Assembly (NCBI GenBank): GCA_963785115.1
Contig: CAWATY010000006.1
Coordinates: 682,001 to 746,000, forward strand
Length of the DNA: 64,000 nt
From: JACCWP01 sp963785115
GTDB lineage: Bacteria > Actinomycetota > Actinomycetes > Propionibacteriales > Nocardioidaceae
Reading direction: 5' to 3'
The translations under genes were made by a program, and so were the position numbers. Positions within the stretch are counted from its first letter, which is position 1. Each line of letters starts with the position of its first letter. The notes beneath the pieces were generated by a model. The model was not told where the DNA came from. It made no database searches and saw only the letters and a program-made list of their open reading frames with translations. Shown piece after piece: positions 7,971-16,215 of this stretch.

Positions 7971-9350
7971 GTGACCGACCACGACCGCCCCGACGACACG
8001 ACCAGCGACGCATCCACCCGGCCCGAGGCGCCGCCGGAGCCCGCAGACGACCCCGCAGGCGACACCGCGCCGCTGCGCGATGAGTCCGACCACTCGCTGT
8101 TCCGGCCCGCCGAACCCCCCGCCTACCCCGGTTACGGCCTGGGCTGGCCCGGTCAGCCGGGCGATCCCGGCGCTCGTCCACCGGGGGGCACCGCTCCGGC
8201 GGGCCAGCACGCGACCCCGGGCCCCTACGCCGGCCCGCCGCACGGCGGCTACGGCCCGTCGTACGGCCCGCCTCGCTCCACGCCGTGGACCGCCATCGTG
8301 GTCATCGCGGCCGTCGTGGGCGTCATCAGCGGCGTGCTCGCCGCCGTCGGCGTGATCATCGTCGACCGGGCCGACGATCCCGCTCCCTCGGAGACGTCGC
8401 AGGTCGAGCCGCTCGAGGAGGACGCGGCGCCGCTCCCCGGCGACAACGCGAACGTGACCCGGGTGGCCGATGCCGTGCTGCCCAGCGTGGTCCAGATCCA
8501 GGTACGTGACGGCGCTCGCGGCGGCACCGGATCGGGGTTCGTGCTCGACGAGGACGGGCGCATCGTCACCAACTCGCACGTGGTCCGGGCAGCAGGCGAG
8601 GACGGTCAGATCACGGTGGTCCTGCCGGACGGATCGCGGCGGAAGGCCGACCTCGTCGGCCAGTCCGAGTCCTACGACCTCGCCGTCGTGCAGGTCGACC
8701 CCGCCGATCTGGAACCGGCCCGGCTGGGCACCTCCGGCCGGCTTGCGGTCGGTCAGCAGGTGGTCGCGTTCGGCTCGCCGCTCGGACTCACCAGCACCGT
8801 CACGTCCGGCATCGTCAGCGCCCTCGAACGGCCGGTGACGGCGAGCGGGGCGAGCGACAACGAGCAGTCGTTCATCAACGCCATCCAGACCGACGCGGCC
8901 ATCAACCCCGGCAACTCGGGCGGTCCGCTGGTCGACCTGCGCGGACGGGTGATCGGCGTGAACTCGGCGATCGCGACCGTCGGGGGCGCGATCGGCGGCG
9001 AGGCCGGAAACATCGGCGTGGGGTTCGCGATCCCGATCGACCAGGTACGGCTCACCGTCGAGCAGATCATCGAGACCGGGCGGGCCGTCTATCCGGTCAT
9101 CGGCGTCAAGGTGGACACCCAGGCGCCCGAAGCCGCGATCACCGAGGTCACTCCCGGCGGCCCCGCGGAGGACGCGGGGCTGGAGGAGGGTGACGTGATC
9201 CGCGCCATCGACGGCGAGCCGGTGCTGGACGGCATCGAGCTGATCGTCAGCATCCGGGCGCACGTGCCGGGCGACACGATCGAGATCGAGTTCGACCGCG
9301 ACGGGGAGCGCGACTCGGTCCAGCTGACCCTCGGCGAGCAGGAGGGCTGA
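7971..9350 (+). CDS. htrA: HtrA/DegP-like membrane serine protease with PDZ domain
   Basis: A 459-residue envelope protease. Residues 1-105 are a Pro/Gly-rich cytoplasmic region and one membrane helix covers about 108-131. The S1C protease domain carries the triad H203 (TNSHVV), D236 (SYDLAVV) and S316 (NPGNSGGPL). A C-terminal PDZ domain has GPAEDAGLEEGDVI. It should degrade or refold damaged exported proteins and is the usual third gene of the sigE locus. GTG 7971 is preferred over a TTG 20 codons earlier because GGGGAGCCGCACC precedes it and the protein then begins with the usual acidic, polar run. Confidence 0.92.
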   Translation: MTDHDRPDDTTSDASTRPEAPPEPADDPAGDTAPLRDESDHSLFRPAEPPAYPGYGLGWPGQPGDPGARPPGGTAPAGQHATPGPYAGPPHGGYGPSYGPPRSTPWTAIVVIAAVVGVISGVLAAVGVIIVDRADDPAPSETSQVEPLEEDAAPLPGDNANVTRVADAVLPSVVQIQVRDGARGGTGSGFVLDEDGRIVTNSHVVRAAGEDGQITVVLPDGSRRKADLVGQSESYDLAVVQVDPADLEPARLGTSGRLAVGQQVVAFGSPLGLTSTVTSGIVSALERPVTASGASDNEQSFINAIQTDAAINPGNSGGPLVDLRGRVIGVNSAIATVGGAIGGEAGNIGVGFAIPIDQVRLTVEQIIETGRAVYPVIGVKVDTQAPEAAITEVTPGGPAEDAGLEEGDVIRAIDGEPVLDGIELIVSIRAHVPGDTIEIEFDRDGERDSVQLTLGEQEG

Positions 9351-9357
9351 GCCCGGG

Positions 9358-9681
9358 TCAGGTCGACTCGGGGTCGTACGGCGGTCGCTCGCCGTAGCGC
9401 AGCGGCCGCTTGCCGCTCGGCCCCTCGGGCTCGTCGGAGTCCATCGCGTCGATGACGTTGCGACGCACCAGCTCGCGCGGGTCGAGGTCGCGCAGGTTGA
9501 GGTCCTTGAACTCGGGACCGAGCTCCTCGGCGAGGTCGTTCTTGGCGTTGTCGACCATCTGCCGCACGGTCCGCAGGAACTTGCCGGCCTGCTTGGCCAG
9601 CTCGGGCAGCCGGTCGGGGCCGAAGACGAAGACCGCCACGACGCCGATGACCAGCAGCTCGGGCCACCCCATCCCCAACAT
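9358..9681 (-). CDS. tatB: Twin-arginine translocase subunit TatB
   Basis: A 107-residue Tat component. It starts with the short membrane anchor MGWPELLVIGVVAVFVFGPD, then LPELAKQAGKFLRTVRQMV, the amphipathic helix typical of TatA/B. A charged tail with EFKDLNLRDLDP marks it as TatB rather than TatA. It forms the substrate receptor with TatC for folded proteins. It converges on htrA with seven bases between the stops, whereas the M. tuberculosis gene follows htrA on the same strand. A GGAAGGACG ribosome-binding site precedes the ATG at 9681. Confidence 0.9.
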   Translation of the reverse strand: MLGMGWPELLVIGVVAVFVFGPDRLPELAKQAGKFLRTVRQMVDNAKNDLAEELGPEFKDLNLRDLDPRELVRRNVIDAMDSDEPEGPSGKRPLRYGERPPYDPEST

Positions 9682-9701
9682 CGCCGACGTCCTTCCCGGG
9701 C

Positions 9702-10880
9702 CTACCGGCCGACCGGGCTGAGCCCGAGCTGGAGGCCGGCCAGGCCGCGTCCGCGACCCACGAGGGTCCGGGCGACGCCCGCCAGCTCGACCGCAGCCGG
9801 CGCGTCGGGCTCGGACAGCAGCAGCGGGACCCCCGAGTCACCGCCGGCGCGCAGCCGCTCGTCGAGCGGCACCCGCGCGAGCACGGGCACGTCGTAGCCG
9901 AATCGCTGCGACAGGGTGGCCGCCACCCGGTCGCCGCCGCCGGACCCGAAGGGCTCGAGCCGCTGCTCGGGGTCACTGCCCGGAACCACCAGGTAGGACA
10001 TGTTCTCGACGACGCCGGCGACCCGCTGGTGCATCATCGAGGCCATCGTCCCGGCCCGCTCGGCCACCTCGGCCGCTGCCTGTTGCGGCGTCGTGACCAC
10101 GATGACCTCGGCGTTGGCCAGGTGCTGGCCCAGCGAGATCGCGACGTCGCCCGTGCCGGGCGGCAGGTCGAGCAGCAACGCGTCGAGGTCGCCCCAGTAG
10201 ACGTCGGCGAGCATCTGCACCAGGGCCCGGTCCAGCATGGGTCCGCGCCAGGCGACGACCTGGTCGCGGCGGGGCTTGAGCATGCCGATGCTCATCACTC
10301 GCACGCCGTGCGCCTCGACCGGCATGATCATGTCGTCGACCTGGGTGGGTCGGCGGTCGCCGATCCCCAGCATGTCGGGGACGGAGTGGCCGTAGACGTC
10401 GGCGTCGACGATGCCCACCGACAGCCCCTGCCCGGCCATCGCCACCGCCAGGTTGACCGTCACCGACGACTTGCCGACCCCGCCCTTGCCGGAAGCGACC
10501 GCGATCACCCGGGTCAGCGATCCCGGCTGGGCGAACGGGATGTCGCGGCTGCCGGAGTCGCCGCGCAGCTGGGCTCGGAGCCCCTGCCGCTGCTCGTCGG
10601 TCATCACGCCGAGCGACACGTCGACGCTGTGGACGCCGTCGAGTGCCGCCACCGCCGCGCGGACGTCGCGGGTGAGGGTCTCCTTGAGCGGACAGGCCGC
10701 CACCGTGAGCAGGATCCGTACCGCCACCGTGCCGTCCGGGTGGACGGTGACCTCGTCGACCATGCCCAGCTCGGTGATCGGGCGCTTGATCTCGGGGTCC
10801 TGCACCGTCGCCAGCGCGGCCCGTACCCGGTCGTCGGTCGGTATCGACGTCTGCGTCAGGGGCGGAGTGGGCGGGGCCAT
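9702..10880 (-). CDS. mrp: Mrp/NBP35-type iron-sulfur carrier ATPase
   Basis: A 392-residue P-loop ATPase that assembles or carries Fe-S clusters. The N-terminal MIP18/DUF59 domain (about 1-100) includes VAACPLKETL. The deviant Walker A is ASGKGGVGKSSVTVNLA, followed by IVDADVYGHSVPDMLG and LLLDLPPGTGD. The CxxC pair seen in many Mrp proteins is absent at the position after VVENMSYL, as I recall is common in actinobacterial homologs. The ATG at 10880 has TAGCAT seven bases upstream, suggesting a leaderless message. tatB lies 20 bases downstream and may be co-transcribed. Confidence 0.92.
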   Translation of the reverse strand: MAPPTPPLTQTSIPTDDRVRAALATVQDPEIKRPITELGMVDEVTVHPDGTVAVRILLTVAACPLKETLTRDVRAAVAALDGVHSVDVSLGVMTDEQRQGLRAQLRGDSGSRDIPFAQPGSLTRVIAVASGKGGVGKSSVTVNLAVAMAGQGLSVGIVDADVYGHSVPDMLGIGDRRPTQVDDMIMPVEAHGVRVMSIGMLKPRRDQVVAWRGPMLDRALVQMLADVYWGDLDALLLDLPPGTGDVAISLGQHLANAEVIVVTTPQQAAAEVAERAGTMASMMHQRVAGVVENMSYLVVPGSDPEQRLEPFGSGGGDRVAATLSQRFGYDVPVLARVPLDERLRAGGDSGVPLLLSEPDAPAAVELAGVARTLVGRGRGLAGLQLGLSPVGR

Positions 10881-10887
10881 GACCTCG

Positions 10888-10893
10888 ATGCTA
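10888..10893 (-). promoter_or_regulatory. Putative -10 element of mrp
   Basis: TAGCAT on the minus strand ends seven bases before the mrp ATG, fitting a leaderless start. No -35 box was recognised. Confidence 0.5.
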
Positions 10894-11337
10894 CGGGCCG
10901 AACGGAAAGTGACACCGCTTGCCCGCCGGACCGCGGGGCCAGCCAGGCGACTCTGCAGATCCATCGTAGGCGAATGGCGCTTCACAATGATGGCGATCGG
11001 CGGCGCACCTTCGAATGCCAGGGCTTGGTCGAGCGCACAGCAGTCAGTTCCACTGAAAGGGAAGGGAGTCGTGGCACTGCGGACCGGCCAGGCGGAGCCG
11101 GCTCTGCGGCAGCCCGATCCCGATCTGGCGTACCCAGCGCTGGTTTGCAAAAGCCCTGCTCCGTCTTTCGGGCTGGAACGACCTTCGCACCGAGAATCCT
11201 CGAGCGGAGCAGAACCGGACGGCTGTCGCGAGGGGGACCCGAAGTACCGAGCGCCACCGCCTCGTGTTCGCAATCGTCGAACCGATGCCGACGACGACGT
11301 GAGGCCGCAGCCGGCGAGGACTGTCGGTGGCGGCATC
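10894..11337 (+). other. Gene-poor spacer of atypical composition
   Basis: About 440 bases between mrp and the DUF222-HNH gene hold no convincing gene. The stretch has more A/T than its surroundings (for example CACAATGATGG and GGTTTGCAAAAGCCC) and lacks third-position G/C bias in every frame. A GTG-initiated frame at 11071-11340 with a decent AAGGGAAGGGAG ribosome-binding site would give 89 residues rich in Pro, Arg and Ser without recognisable similarity or normal codon use; I treat it as non-coding. The spacer may be the remnant of whatever brought in the HNH gene. Confidence 0.5.
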
Positions 11338-11343
11338 TAGTGT
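11338..11343 (+). promoter_or_regulatory. Putative -10 element of the DUF222-HNH gene, with a six-codon leader ORF
   Basis: TAGTGT lies seven bases before an ATG at 11351 that opens a six-codon frame (MGERGR) ending in TGA at 11369-11371. That stop overlaps the ATG of the HNH gene as TGATG. A leaderless short ORF coupled to the main gene is the simplest reading. Confidence 0.4.
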
Positions 11344-11370
11344 TGCGTCCATGGGGGAACGGGGCAGGTG

Positions 11371-12789
11371 ATGACATCGGACCGGGTGGCCGCGTTCGCC
11401 GAGGCCCTGCGTGCGCTCGGCGCTGGCGACCCCGACTCCGACGGCGAGCGGACCCGCTCGGCCGGTGGCGCTGCCATCGATGAGCTCCGGGCGTTGGAGG
11501 AGCTGAAGTCGGCCTGCGCGGCGGCGCAGGCGCGGGTGACGGCTCGGTTCGCGGCTGGGCAGCGAGCTCAGCAGCGTGCCAGCGGGGCGCGGTCCGCCGA
11601 TGTCGGCAAGGGGATCGGGGCGCAGGTGGCGCTGGCACGGCGGGACAGCCCGGCCCGCGGTGCCCGGCACCTGGGGCTGGCCGAGGCATTGGTGCACGAG
11701 ATGCCCTGCACGCTGGCGGCGCTCGAGGCCGGGGAGATCTCCGAGTGGCGCGCCACGCTGGTCGTCCGCGAGACGGCGTGCCTGTCGAAGGACGACCGGG
11801 GCCGCGTCGATGCCGAGCTGGCCGCCCGTGCGGGCGGGCTGGAGGCGCTGGGTGACGCGGCGACGGCGGCCGAGGCGCGGCGGATCGCGTACCGGCTGGA
11901 CCCGCACGCCGTGACGGACCGCGCCCGGCGGGCCGAGACCCAGCGTCGGGTCACGCTGCGCCCGGCGCCCGACACCATGGCGATCCTGTCCGGGCTGCTC
12001 CCCGCCGCCCAGGGAGTGGCGGCGTGGGCGGCGCTGGGCAGCGCGGCCGACGCGGCTCGGGCCGCCGGCGACCCCCGCAGCCGCGGCCAGGTGATGGCCG
12101 ACACCCTGGTCGAGCGGGTCACCGGGCAGAGTCGTGCCGACGCCGTGCCGGTGGAGGTCCACCTGCACGTCAGCGAGGCGACCGCGTTCGGAGCCGATGA
12201 CGAGTCGGCCGAGCTGGCCGGGTACGGCCCCCTGCCCGCCCCCTACGCCCGGGCCTGGCTGCGCGGAGCCGACGACCCCACTGACGACACCGCAGACGCC
12301 GCAGACGGCACCGCAGACGGCACCGCAGACGGCACCGCCTCGGCGGCCCGGGTCTGGCTGCGCCGGCTGTACACCCGCCCGACGGACGGGGCGCTCGTCG
12401 CGATGGAGTCCCAGCGGCGGGAGTTCACCGGGCTGCTGCGCCGCTTCCTGATCGCCCGCGACCGCCGCTGCCGCACGCCGTGGTGCGGGGCACCGATCCG
12501 GCACGCCGACCACGTCCTGCCGGCCGGCGCGCACGGACCTACTCAGGCGGACAACGGGCAAGGTCTCTGCGAGGCATGCAACTACGCCAAGCAGGCCCCT
12601 GGCTGGCACAGCCGCGTCCTCGACGACGACACGGTGCTGACCATCACTCCCACCGGTCATCGCTACACCAGCCGACCGCCACCGACGCTCGGCCATTCAC
12701 CGCCACGGGCCGGCTCGGTCGATGACGCACCCGCCCTCGCCGAGTCTCGGATCGAGATCGCGTTCCGCGACCTCGTCCTCGCCTGCTAG
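11371..12789 (+). CDS. DUF222 / HNH endonuclease domain protein (13E12-repeat type)
   Basis: A 472-residue protein of the actinobacterial DUF222-HNH family, which includes the mycobacterial REP13E12 proteins. A helical DUF222 region fills most of the chain. A C-terminal HNH nuclease follows, with two Cys pairs (RCRTPWC and LCEACN), the HADHV metal-site segment and the NGQGLCEACNYAKQAPGW box. Homologs occur in multiple copies per genome and are considered mobile or selfish; the biological role is unsettled. A (Ala-Asp-Gly-Thr)3 stretch comes from a tandem repeat. Its TAG stop lies within a CTAG that also ends the convergent DUF1003 gene. GTG 11368 is an alternative start. Confidence 0.85.
   Translation: MTSDRVAAFAEALRALGAGDPDSDGERTRSAGGAAIDELRALEELKSACAAAQARVTARFAAGQRAQQRASGARSADVGKGIGAQVALARRDSPARGARHLGLAEALVHEMPCTLAALEAGEISEWRATLVVRETACLSKDDRGRVDAELAARAGGLEALGDAATAAEARRIAYRLDPHAVTDRARRAETQRRVTLRPAPDTMAILSGLLPAAQGVAAWAALGSAADAARAAGDPRSRGQVMADTLVERVTGQSRADAVPVEVHLHVSEATAFGADDESAELAGYGPLPAPYARAWLRGADDPTDDTADAADGTADGTADGTASAARVWLRRLYTRPTDGALVAMESQRREFTGLLRRFLIARDRRCRTPWCGAPIRHADHVLPAGAHGPTQADNGQGLCEACNYAKQAPGWHSRVLDDDTVLTITPTGHRYTSRPPPTLGHSPPRAGSVDDAPALAESRIEIAFRDLVLAC
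12301..12336 (+). repeat. Three perfect 12-bp coding repeats
   Basis: GCAGACGGCACC is repeated three times in frame, preceded by a partial copy from 12292, and encodes Ala-Asp-Gly-Thr units in the linker before the HNH domain. Copy number should vary by slippage. Confidence 0.9.
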
Positions 12790-13319
12790 TCCTGCGTCCC
12801 GCGCTGCTCGAGCGGCTCCGGGTCATCGGCCGCGGCGCGCTCCTCGAGCTCGCCGAGCAGCGCCCGTAGCTCCGAGCGCAGGAAGTCGCGGGTCGCGACC
12901 TCGCCCAGGGCCATCCGCAGGCCGGCCACCTCGCGGGCCAGGAACTCCATGTCGGCGTGGGCGCGGGCGTTGGCCTCGCGGTCCTGCTCGAGGTTGACCC
13001 GGTCGCGGCCCTCCTGCCGGTTCTGCGCGAGCAGGATCAGCGGTGCCGCGTACGACGCCTGCAGCGACAGCATCAGGGTGAGGAAGATGAAGGGGTACTC
13101 GTCCCAGCGGGCCCGCTCCGGTCCGAGAGGGGTGTTCCAGAGCACCCACACCACGATGAGGACCGTCATGTACACGAGGAACCGCGCGGTCCCGATGAAC
13201 CGCGCGATGCGCTCCGACCAGCGACCGAACGCCTCGGGGTCGTAGTCGGGTCGCCTCACCAGCGAGCGGCGAGCTTCGACGGGCGCGTCCAGGCGCGGCC
13301 GCCGGTCGTCACGCGCCAC
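12786..13319 (-). CDS. DUF1003 membrane protein
   Basis: A 177-residue protein with two membrane helices (FLVYMTVLIVVWVLWNTP and FIFLTLMLSLQASYAAPLIL). The family signature follows as QNRQEGRDRVNLEQDREANA and a helical C-terminus. DUF1003 function is unknown. The GTG at 13319 overlaps the end of the MgtE/CBS gene by 11 bases, so the pair is coupled. The same pair is adjacent in mycobacteria (Rv1232c/Rv1231c, from memory), hinting at a joint role in magnesium or membrane homeostasis. Confidence 0.85.
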   Translation of the reverse strand: MARDDRRPRLDAPVEARRSLVRRPDYDPEAFGRWSERIARFIGTARFLVYMTVLIVVWVLWNTPLGPERARWDEYPFIFLTLMLSLQASYAAPLILLAQNRQEGRDRVNLEQDREANARAHADMEFLAREVAGLRMALGEVATRDFLRSELRALLGELEERAAADDPEPLEQRGTQD

Positions 13320-14580
13320 GGTCGACCTCCGTGCGCTCACCGGCGCCGCTGTGCTCGCGCCAGTCCTCAGGAAGCATGTGGTCGAGGACGTCGTCGATCG
13401 AGACCACGCCCAGCAGGTGCCCGCTGTCGTCGGTGACCGGGCTGGCCACCAGGTTGTAGGCGGCCAGCAGCCGCGCGACCTCGTCCAGCGGAGCGGTCGG
13501 CCGCAGCGGCTCGATGTCGTTGTCGACGACGGCGCTGACCAGCGTCGACGGAGGCTCCCGCAGCAGCCGCTGGAAGTGGCAGACACCGAGGAACTTGCCG
13601 GTCGGCGTCTCCAGCGGCGGCCGGCACACGTAGACCATCGCCGCGAGCGACGGCGTGAGCTCGGGGTGCCTCAGCAGGGCAAGGGCGTCGGCGCCGGTGG
13701 CATCGGGAGGCAGGATCACCGGTTCGGTGGTCATCAGCCCGCCGGCGGTGTGCTCCTCGTAGCTGAGCAGCCGACGGACGTCTTCCGCTTCATCGGGCTC
13801 CATCAGCTCCAGCAGGTGCTCGGCCGTCTCCGGCGGCAGCTCGGCGATGAGGTCGGCCGCGTCGTCGGGGGACATCTCCTCCAGCACGTCGGCGGCCCGC
13901 TCGGTGTCGAGCCTGCCGAGGATCTCCACCTGGGCCTCCTCGGGCAGCTCCTCGAGCACGTCGGCGAGGCGCTCGTCATCGAGGGCGGCGGCGATCTCGT
14001 GGCGACGCTTGGGTGACAGGTCGTGGAGCACGTCGGCCAGGTCCGCGGCGCGCAACGTGTCGAGGGTGGCCAGCAGATGGGTGGCCTCCTGCCCCTCCTC
14101 CTCGGCGATGAGCCCCTCGGCGTCGGCGATGTCGACGACGTGCTCCTGGCCCTTGCGCCCGAACCGGCTCGAGCGCTCCCGCACCGCGACCCGCACGAGG
14201 AACCAGTCGCGGTTGCGGTCCTGCTCCATCGCCATGTCGTAGACGGTGCCGGTGGCCTCCGTGCCGGGGATGCCGACCGTGCGGTCGAGCAGCTCGCCGA
14301 GGACCAGCTTCTCGCCGGGCCGCTGCTCGAAGCGGCGCATGTTCAGCAGCCCGGTGGTGATGACCTGACCGGTGTCGAACGAGGTCACCCTGCCGATCGG
14401 CAGGAAGACCTTGCGGCGGCCGAAGACCTCGAGGACAAGGCCCAGCACCCGCCGCCGCGCGGCGGCACCGCGCAACGACACGACGACGTCGCGCACCTTG
14501 CCCACTTGATCGCCCAGTGGGTCGAAGACCGGCAGCCCGGAAAGCCGGGCGACGTAGACCCGGGTCGGAGAGCCGCTCAC
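13309..14580 (-). CDS. Soluble MgtE-N/CBS-domain protein with N-terminal PRC-barrel-like region
   Basis: A 423-residue protein lacking the MgtE channel. Residues 1-80 look PRC-barrel-like (DPLGDQVGKVRDVVV). An MgtE N-terminal superhelix covers about 165-280, with repeats such as LADVLEELPEEAQVEILG and AADVLEEMSPDDAADLIAEL. Two CBS domains follow (VYVCRPPLETPTGKFLGV; DDSGHLLGVVSIDDVLDHML). No membrane segments are present, so it is a sensor or regulator rather than a transporter. CBS pairs bind adenine nucleotides in relatives. GTG 14580 is the start and DUF1003 is translated after it. Confidence 0.83.
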   Translation of the reverse strand: MSGSPTRVYVARLSGLPVFDPLGDQVGKVRDVVVSLRGAAARRRVLGLVLEVFGRRKVFLPIGRVTSFDTGQVITTGLLNMRRFEQRPGEKLVLGELLDRTVGIPGTEATGTVYDMAMEQDRNRDWFLVRVAVRERSSRFGRKGQEHVVDIADAEGLIAEEEGQEATHLLATLDTLRAADLADVLHDLSPKRRHEIAAALDDERLADVLEELPEEAQVEILGRLDTERAADVLEEMSPDDAADLIAELPPETAEHLLELMEPDEAEDVRRLLSYEEHTAGGLMTTEPVILPPDATGADALALLRHPELTPSLAAMVYVCRPPLETPTGKFLGVCHFQRLLREPPSTLVSAVVDNDIEPLRPTAPLDEVARLLAAYNLVASPVTDDSGHLLGVVSIDDVLDHMLPEDWREHSGAGERTEVDRGA

Positions 14581-14668
14581 GGTCGCTCAGGGTAGTCGCG
14601 CTCCGGCTGGCGAGACGGTTGCCGCTCCGGGGTGCGGACCGGGGCCCGAGGGGGGACGATGTCCGGTT

Positions 14669-16099
14669 ATGACCGGAAATGGCTCCTCCGGGTCCGCGCG
14701 CCCCGGTACCTCGTGGCTCAGCCGTGAGCGCACCGTGGCCGAGCCCGGCTTCAACCGCTGGCTGATCCCGCCGGCCGCGCTGTGTGTCCACCTGTGCATC
14801 GGGCAGGCGTACGCGACCAGCGTCTACAAGAACTCACTGGCCGCCCACTTCGACACCGGCGCCACCGAGATCGGGTTCATCTTCTCCATCGCGATCGTGA
14901 TGCTCGGGCTGTCCGCCGCCGTGTTCGGCCGGTGGGTCGACCACGGCGGTCCTCGGCGGGCGATGTTCACCGCGGCCTGCTTCTGGTCCGCAGGGTTCCT
15001 GGTCGGCGCGCTCGGCATCAGCACCGAGCAGCTGTGGCTGGTCTACCTCGGCTACGGCGTGATCGGCGGCATCGGTCTCGGCATCGGCTACATCTCGCCG
15101 GTGTCCACGCTGATCAAGTGGTTCCCGGACCGCCCGGGCCTCGCGACGGGCCTGGCGATCATGGGCTTCGGAGGTGGCGCGCTGATCGCCAGCCCGCTGT
15201 CCGGTCGGCTGCTGGCCCAGTTCGACTCCGACTTCGACCCCACCGACCCGACGTCGCTGGCCGACGGGAGCGCTGTCGCGTCGCTGTTCGTGACGCTGGG
15301 CATCGTCTATCTCGCCTTCATGCTGTACGGCGCCTTCACCGTGCGGGTGCCGGCCGACGACTGGCTGCCCGACGGCTTCGACCCCGCGAGCGTGCGGTCG
15401 CGGTCGCTCGTCACCACTGCCAGCGTGTCGGCCAAGAACGCGGTGCGGACGCCGCAGTTCTGGCTGCTCTGGGTGGTGCTGTTCTGCAACGTGACCGCGG
15501 GCATCGGGCTGCTCGAGCAGGCGTCGCCGATGGTGGAGGACTTCTTCCGCGACACCCAGGGCGGCACCTCGACGGTTGCCGCCGCGGCCGCCGGTGGTTT
15601 CGTCGGCGTGCTGTCGCTGTTCAACATGGGCGGCCGGTTCGCCTGGTCGTCGACGTCGGACCTGGTGGGGCGCAAGCCGATCTACATGTTCTACCTCGGC
15701 GGCGGGATGATCCTCTACTTCCTGGTCGCCACCGTGGGCGACACCTCGACAGCGGTCTTCGTGCTGCTGACAGCCATCATCATCAGCTTCTACGGCGGGG
15801 GCTTCGCCACCGTGCCGGCCTACCTGCGCGACCTGTTCGGCACGTACGAGGTCGGCGCCATCCACGGCCGGCTGCTCACCGCCTGGTCGGCGGCCGGTGT
15901 CGCGGGCCCGTACATCATCAACGGCTTCCTGGACGCCGAGGGCGAGCCCGGCACACTCACGTCGGCGGCCTACCAGCCCGCCTTCTTCACGATGGTGGGC
16001 GTGCTCGCCGTCGGCTTTGCCGCCAACCTGGCCATCCGACGCGTCGACGACCGCTTCCACGAACCCTCGAACCCCGAAGACAAGGTGGGTGCCGCATGA
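14669..16099 (+). CDS. MFS transporter of the oxalate/formate antiporter (OFA) family
   Basis: A 476-residue, 12-helix major facilitator. The N-terminal CIGQAYATSVYKNSLA segment, GRWVDHGGPRRAM between helices 2 and 3, and YISPVSTLIKWFPDRPGLAT are characteristic of the OFA group, which exchanges small carboxylates. The actual substrate is unknown. The ATG at 14669 has GACGAT eight bases upstream, compatible with leaderless initiation. The gene overlaps a 32-residue single-helix ORF at its 3' end. Confidence 0.85.
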   Translation: MTGNGSSGSARPGTSWLSRERTVAEPGFNRWLIPPAALCVHLCIGQAYATSVYKNSLAAHFDTGATEIGFIFSIAIVMLGLSAAVFGRWVDHGGPRRAMFTAACFWSAGFLVGALGISTEQLWLVYLGYGVIGGIGLGIGYISPVSTLIKWFPDRPGLATGLAIMGFGGGALIASPLSGRLLAQFDSDFDPTDPTSLADGSAVASLFVTLGIVYLAFMLYGAFTVRVPADDWLPDGFDPASVRSRSLVTTASVSAKNAVRTPQFWLLWVVLFCNVTAGIGLLEQASPMVEDFFRDTQGGTSTVAAAAAGGFVGVLSLFNMGGRFAWSSTSDLVGRKPIYMFYLGGGMILYFLVATVGDTSTAVFVLLTAIIISFYGGGFATVPAYLRDLFGTYEVGAIHGRLLTAWSAAGVAGPYIINGFLDAEGEPGTLTSAAYQPAFFTMVGVLAVGFAANLAIRRVDDRFHEPSNPEDKVGAA

Positions 16100-16194
16100 C
16101 CGCACGACTGCTGCTGGCCTGGGCTCTCGTCGGCATCCCGCTGGCGTACGGCCTGTACGAGACGCTCAACAAGGCGGCCGACCTCTTCTCCTGA
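16096..16194 (+). CDS. Single-helix small partner of the MFS transporter
   Basis: A 32-residue protein (MTARLLLAWALVGIPLAYGL, then YETLNKAADLFS) with one membrane helix and an amphipathic end. Its ATG overlaps the stop of the MFS gene as ATGA, which argues that it is translated. Small subunits of this sort downstream of OFA-type MFS genes are annotated in some actinobacteria and proteobacteria as MFS transporter small subunit, from memory. The role is presumed stabilisation or modulation of the transporter. Confidence 0.75.
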   Translation: MTARLLLAWALVGIPLAYGLYETLNKAADLFS

Positions 16195-16202
16195 CCGCCG
16201 AC

Positions 16203-16208
16203 TACCGT
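16203..16208 (+). promoter_or_regulatory. Putative -10 element of the PhzF gene
   Basis: TACCGT ends seven bases before the ATG at 16216, fitting leaderless transcription. Confidence 0.45.
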
Positions 16209-16215
16209 CACGCGC

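Noticed and set aside
11071..11340. 89-residue frame with a good ribosome-binding site before the HNH gene
   Set aside because: Codon positions show no G/C bias, the composition is Pro/Arg/Ser-rich and no family is recognisable.
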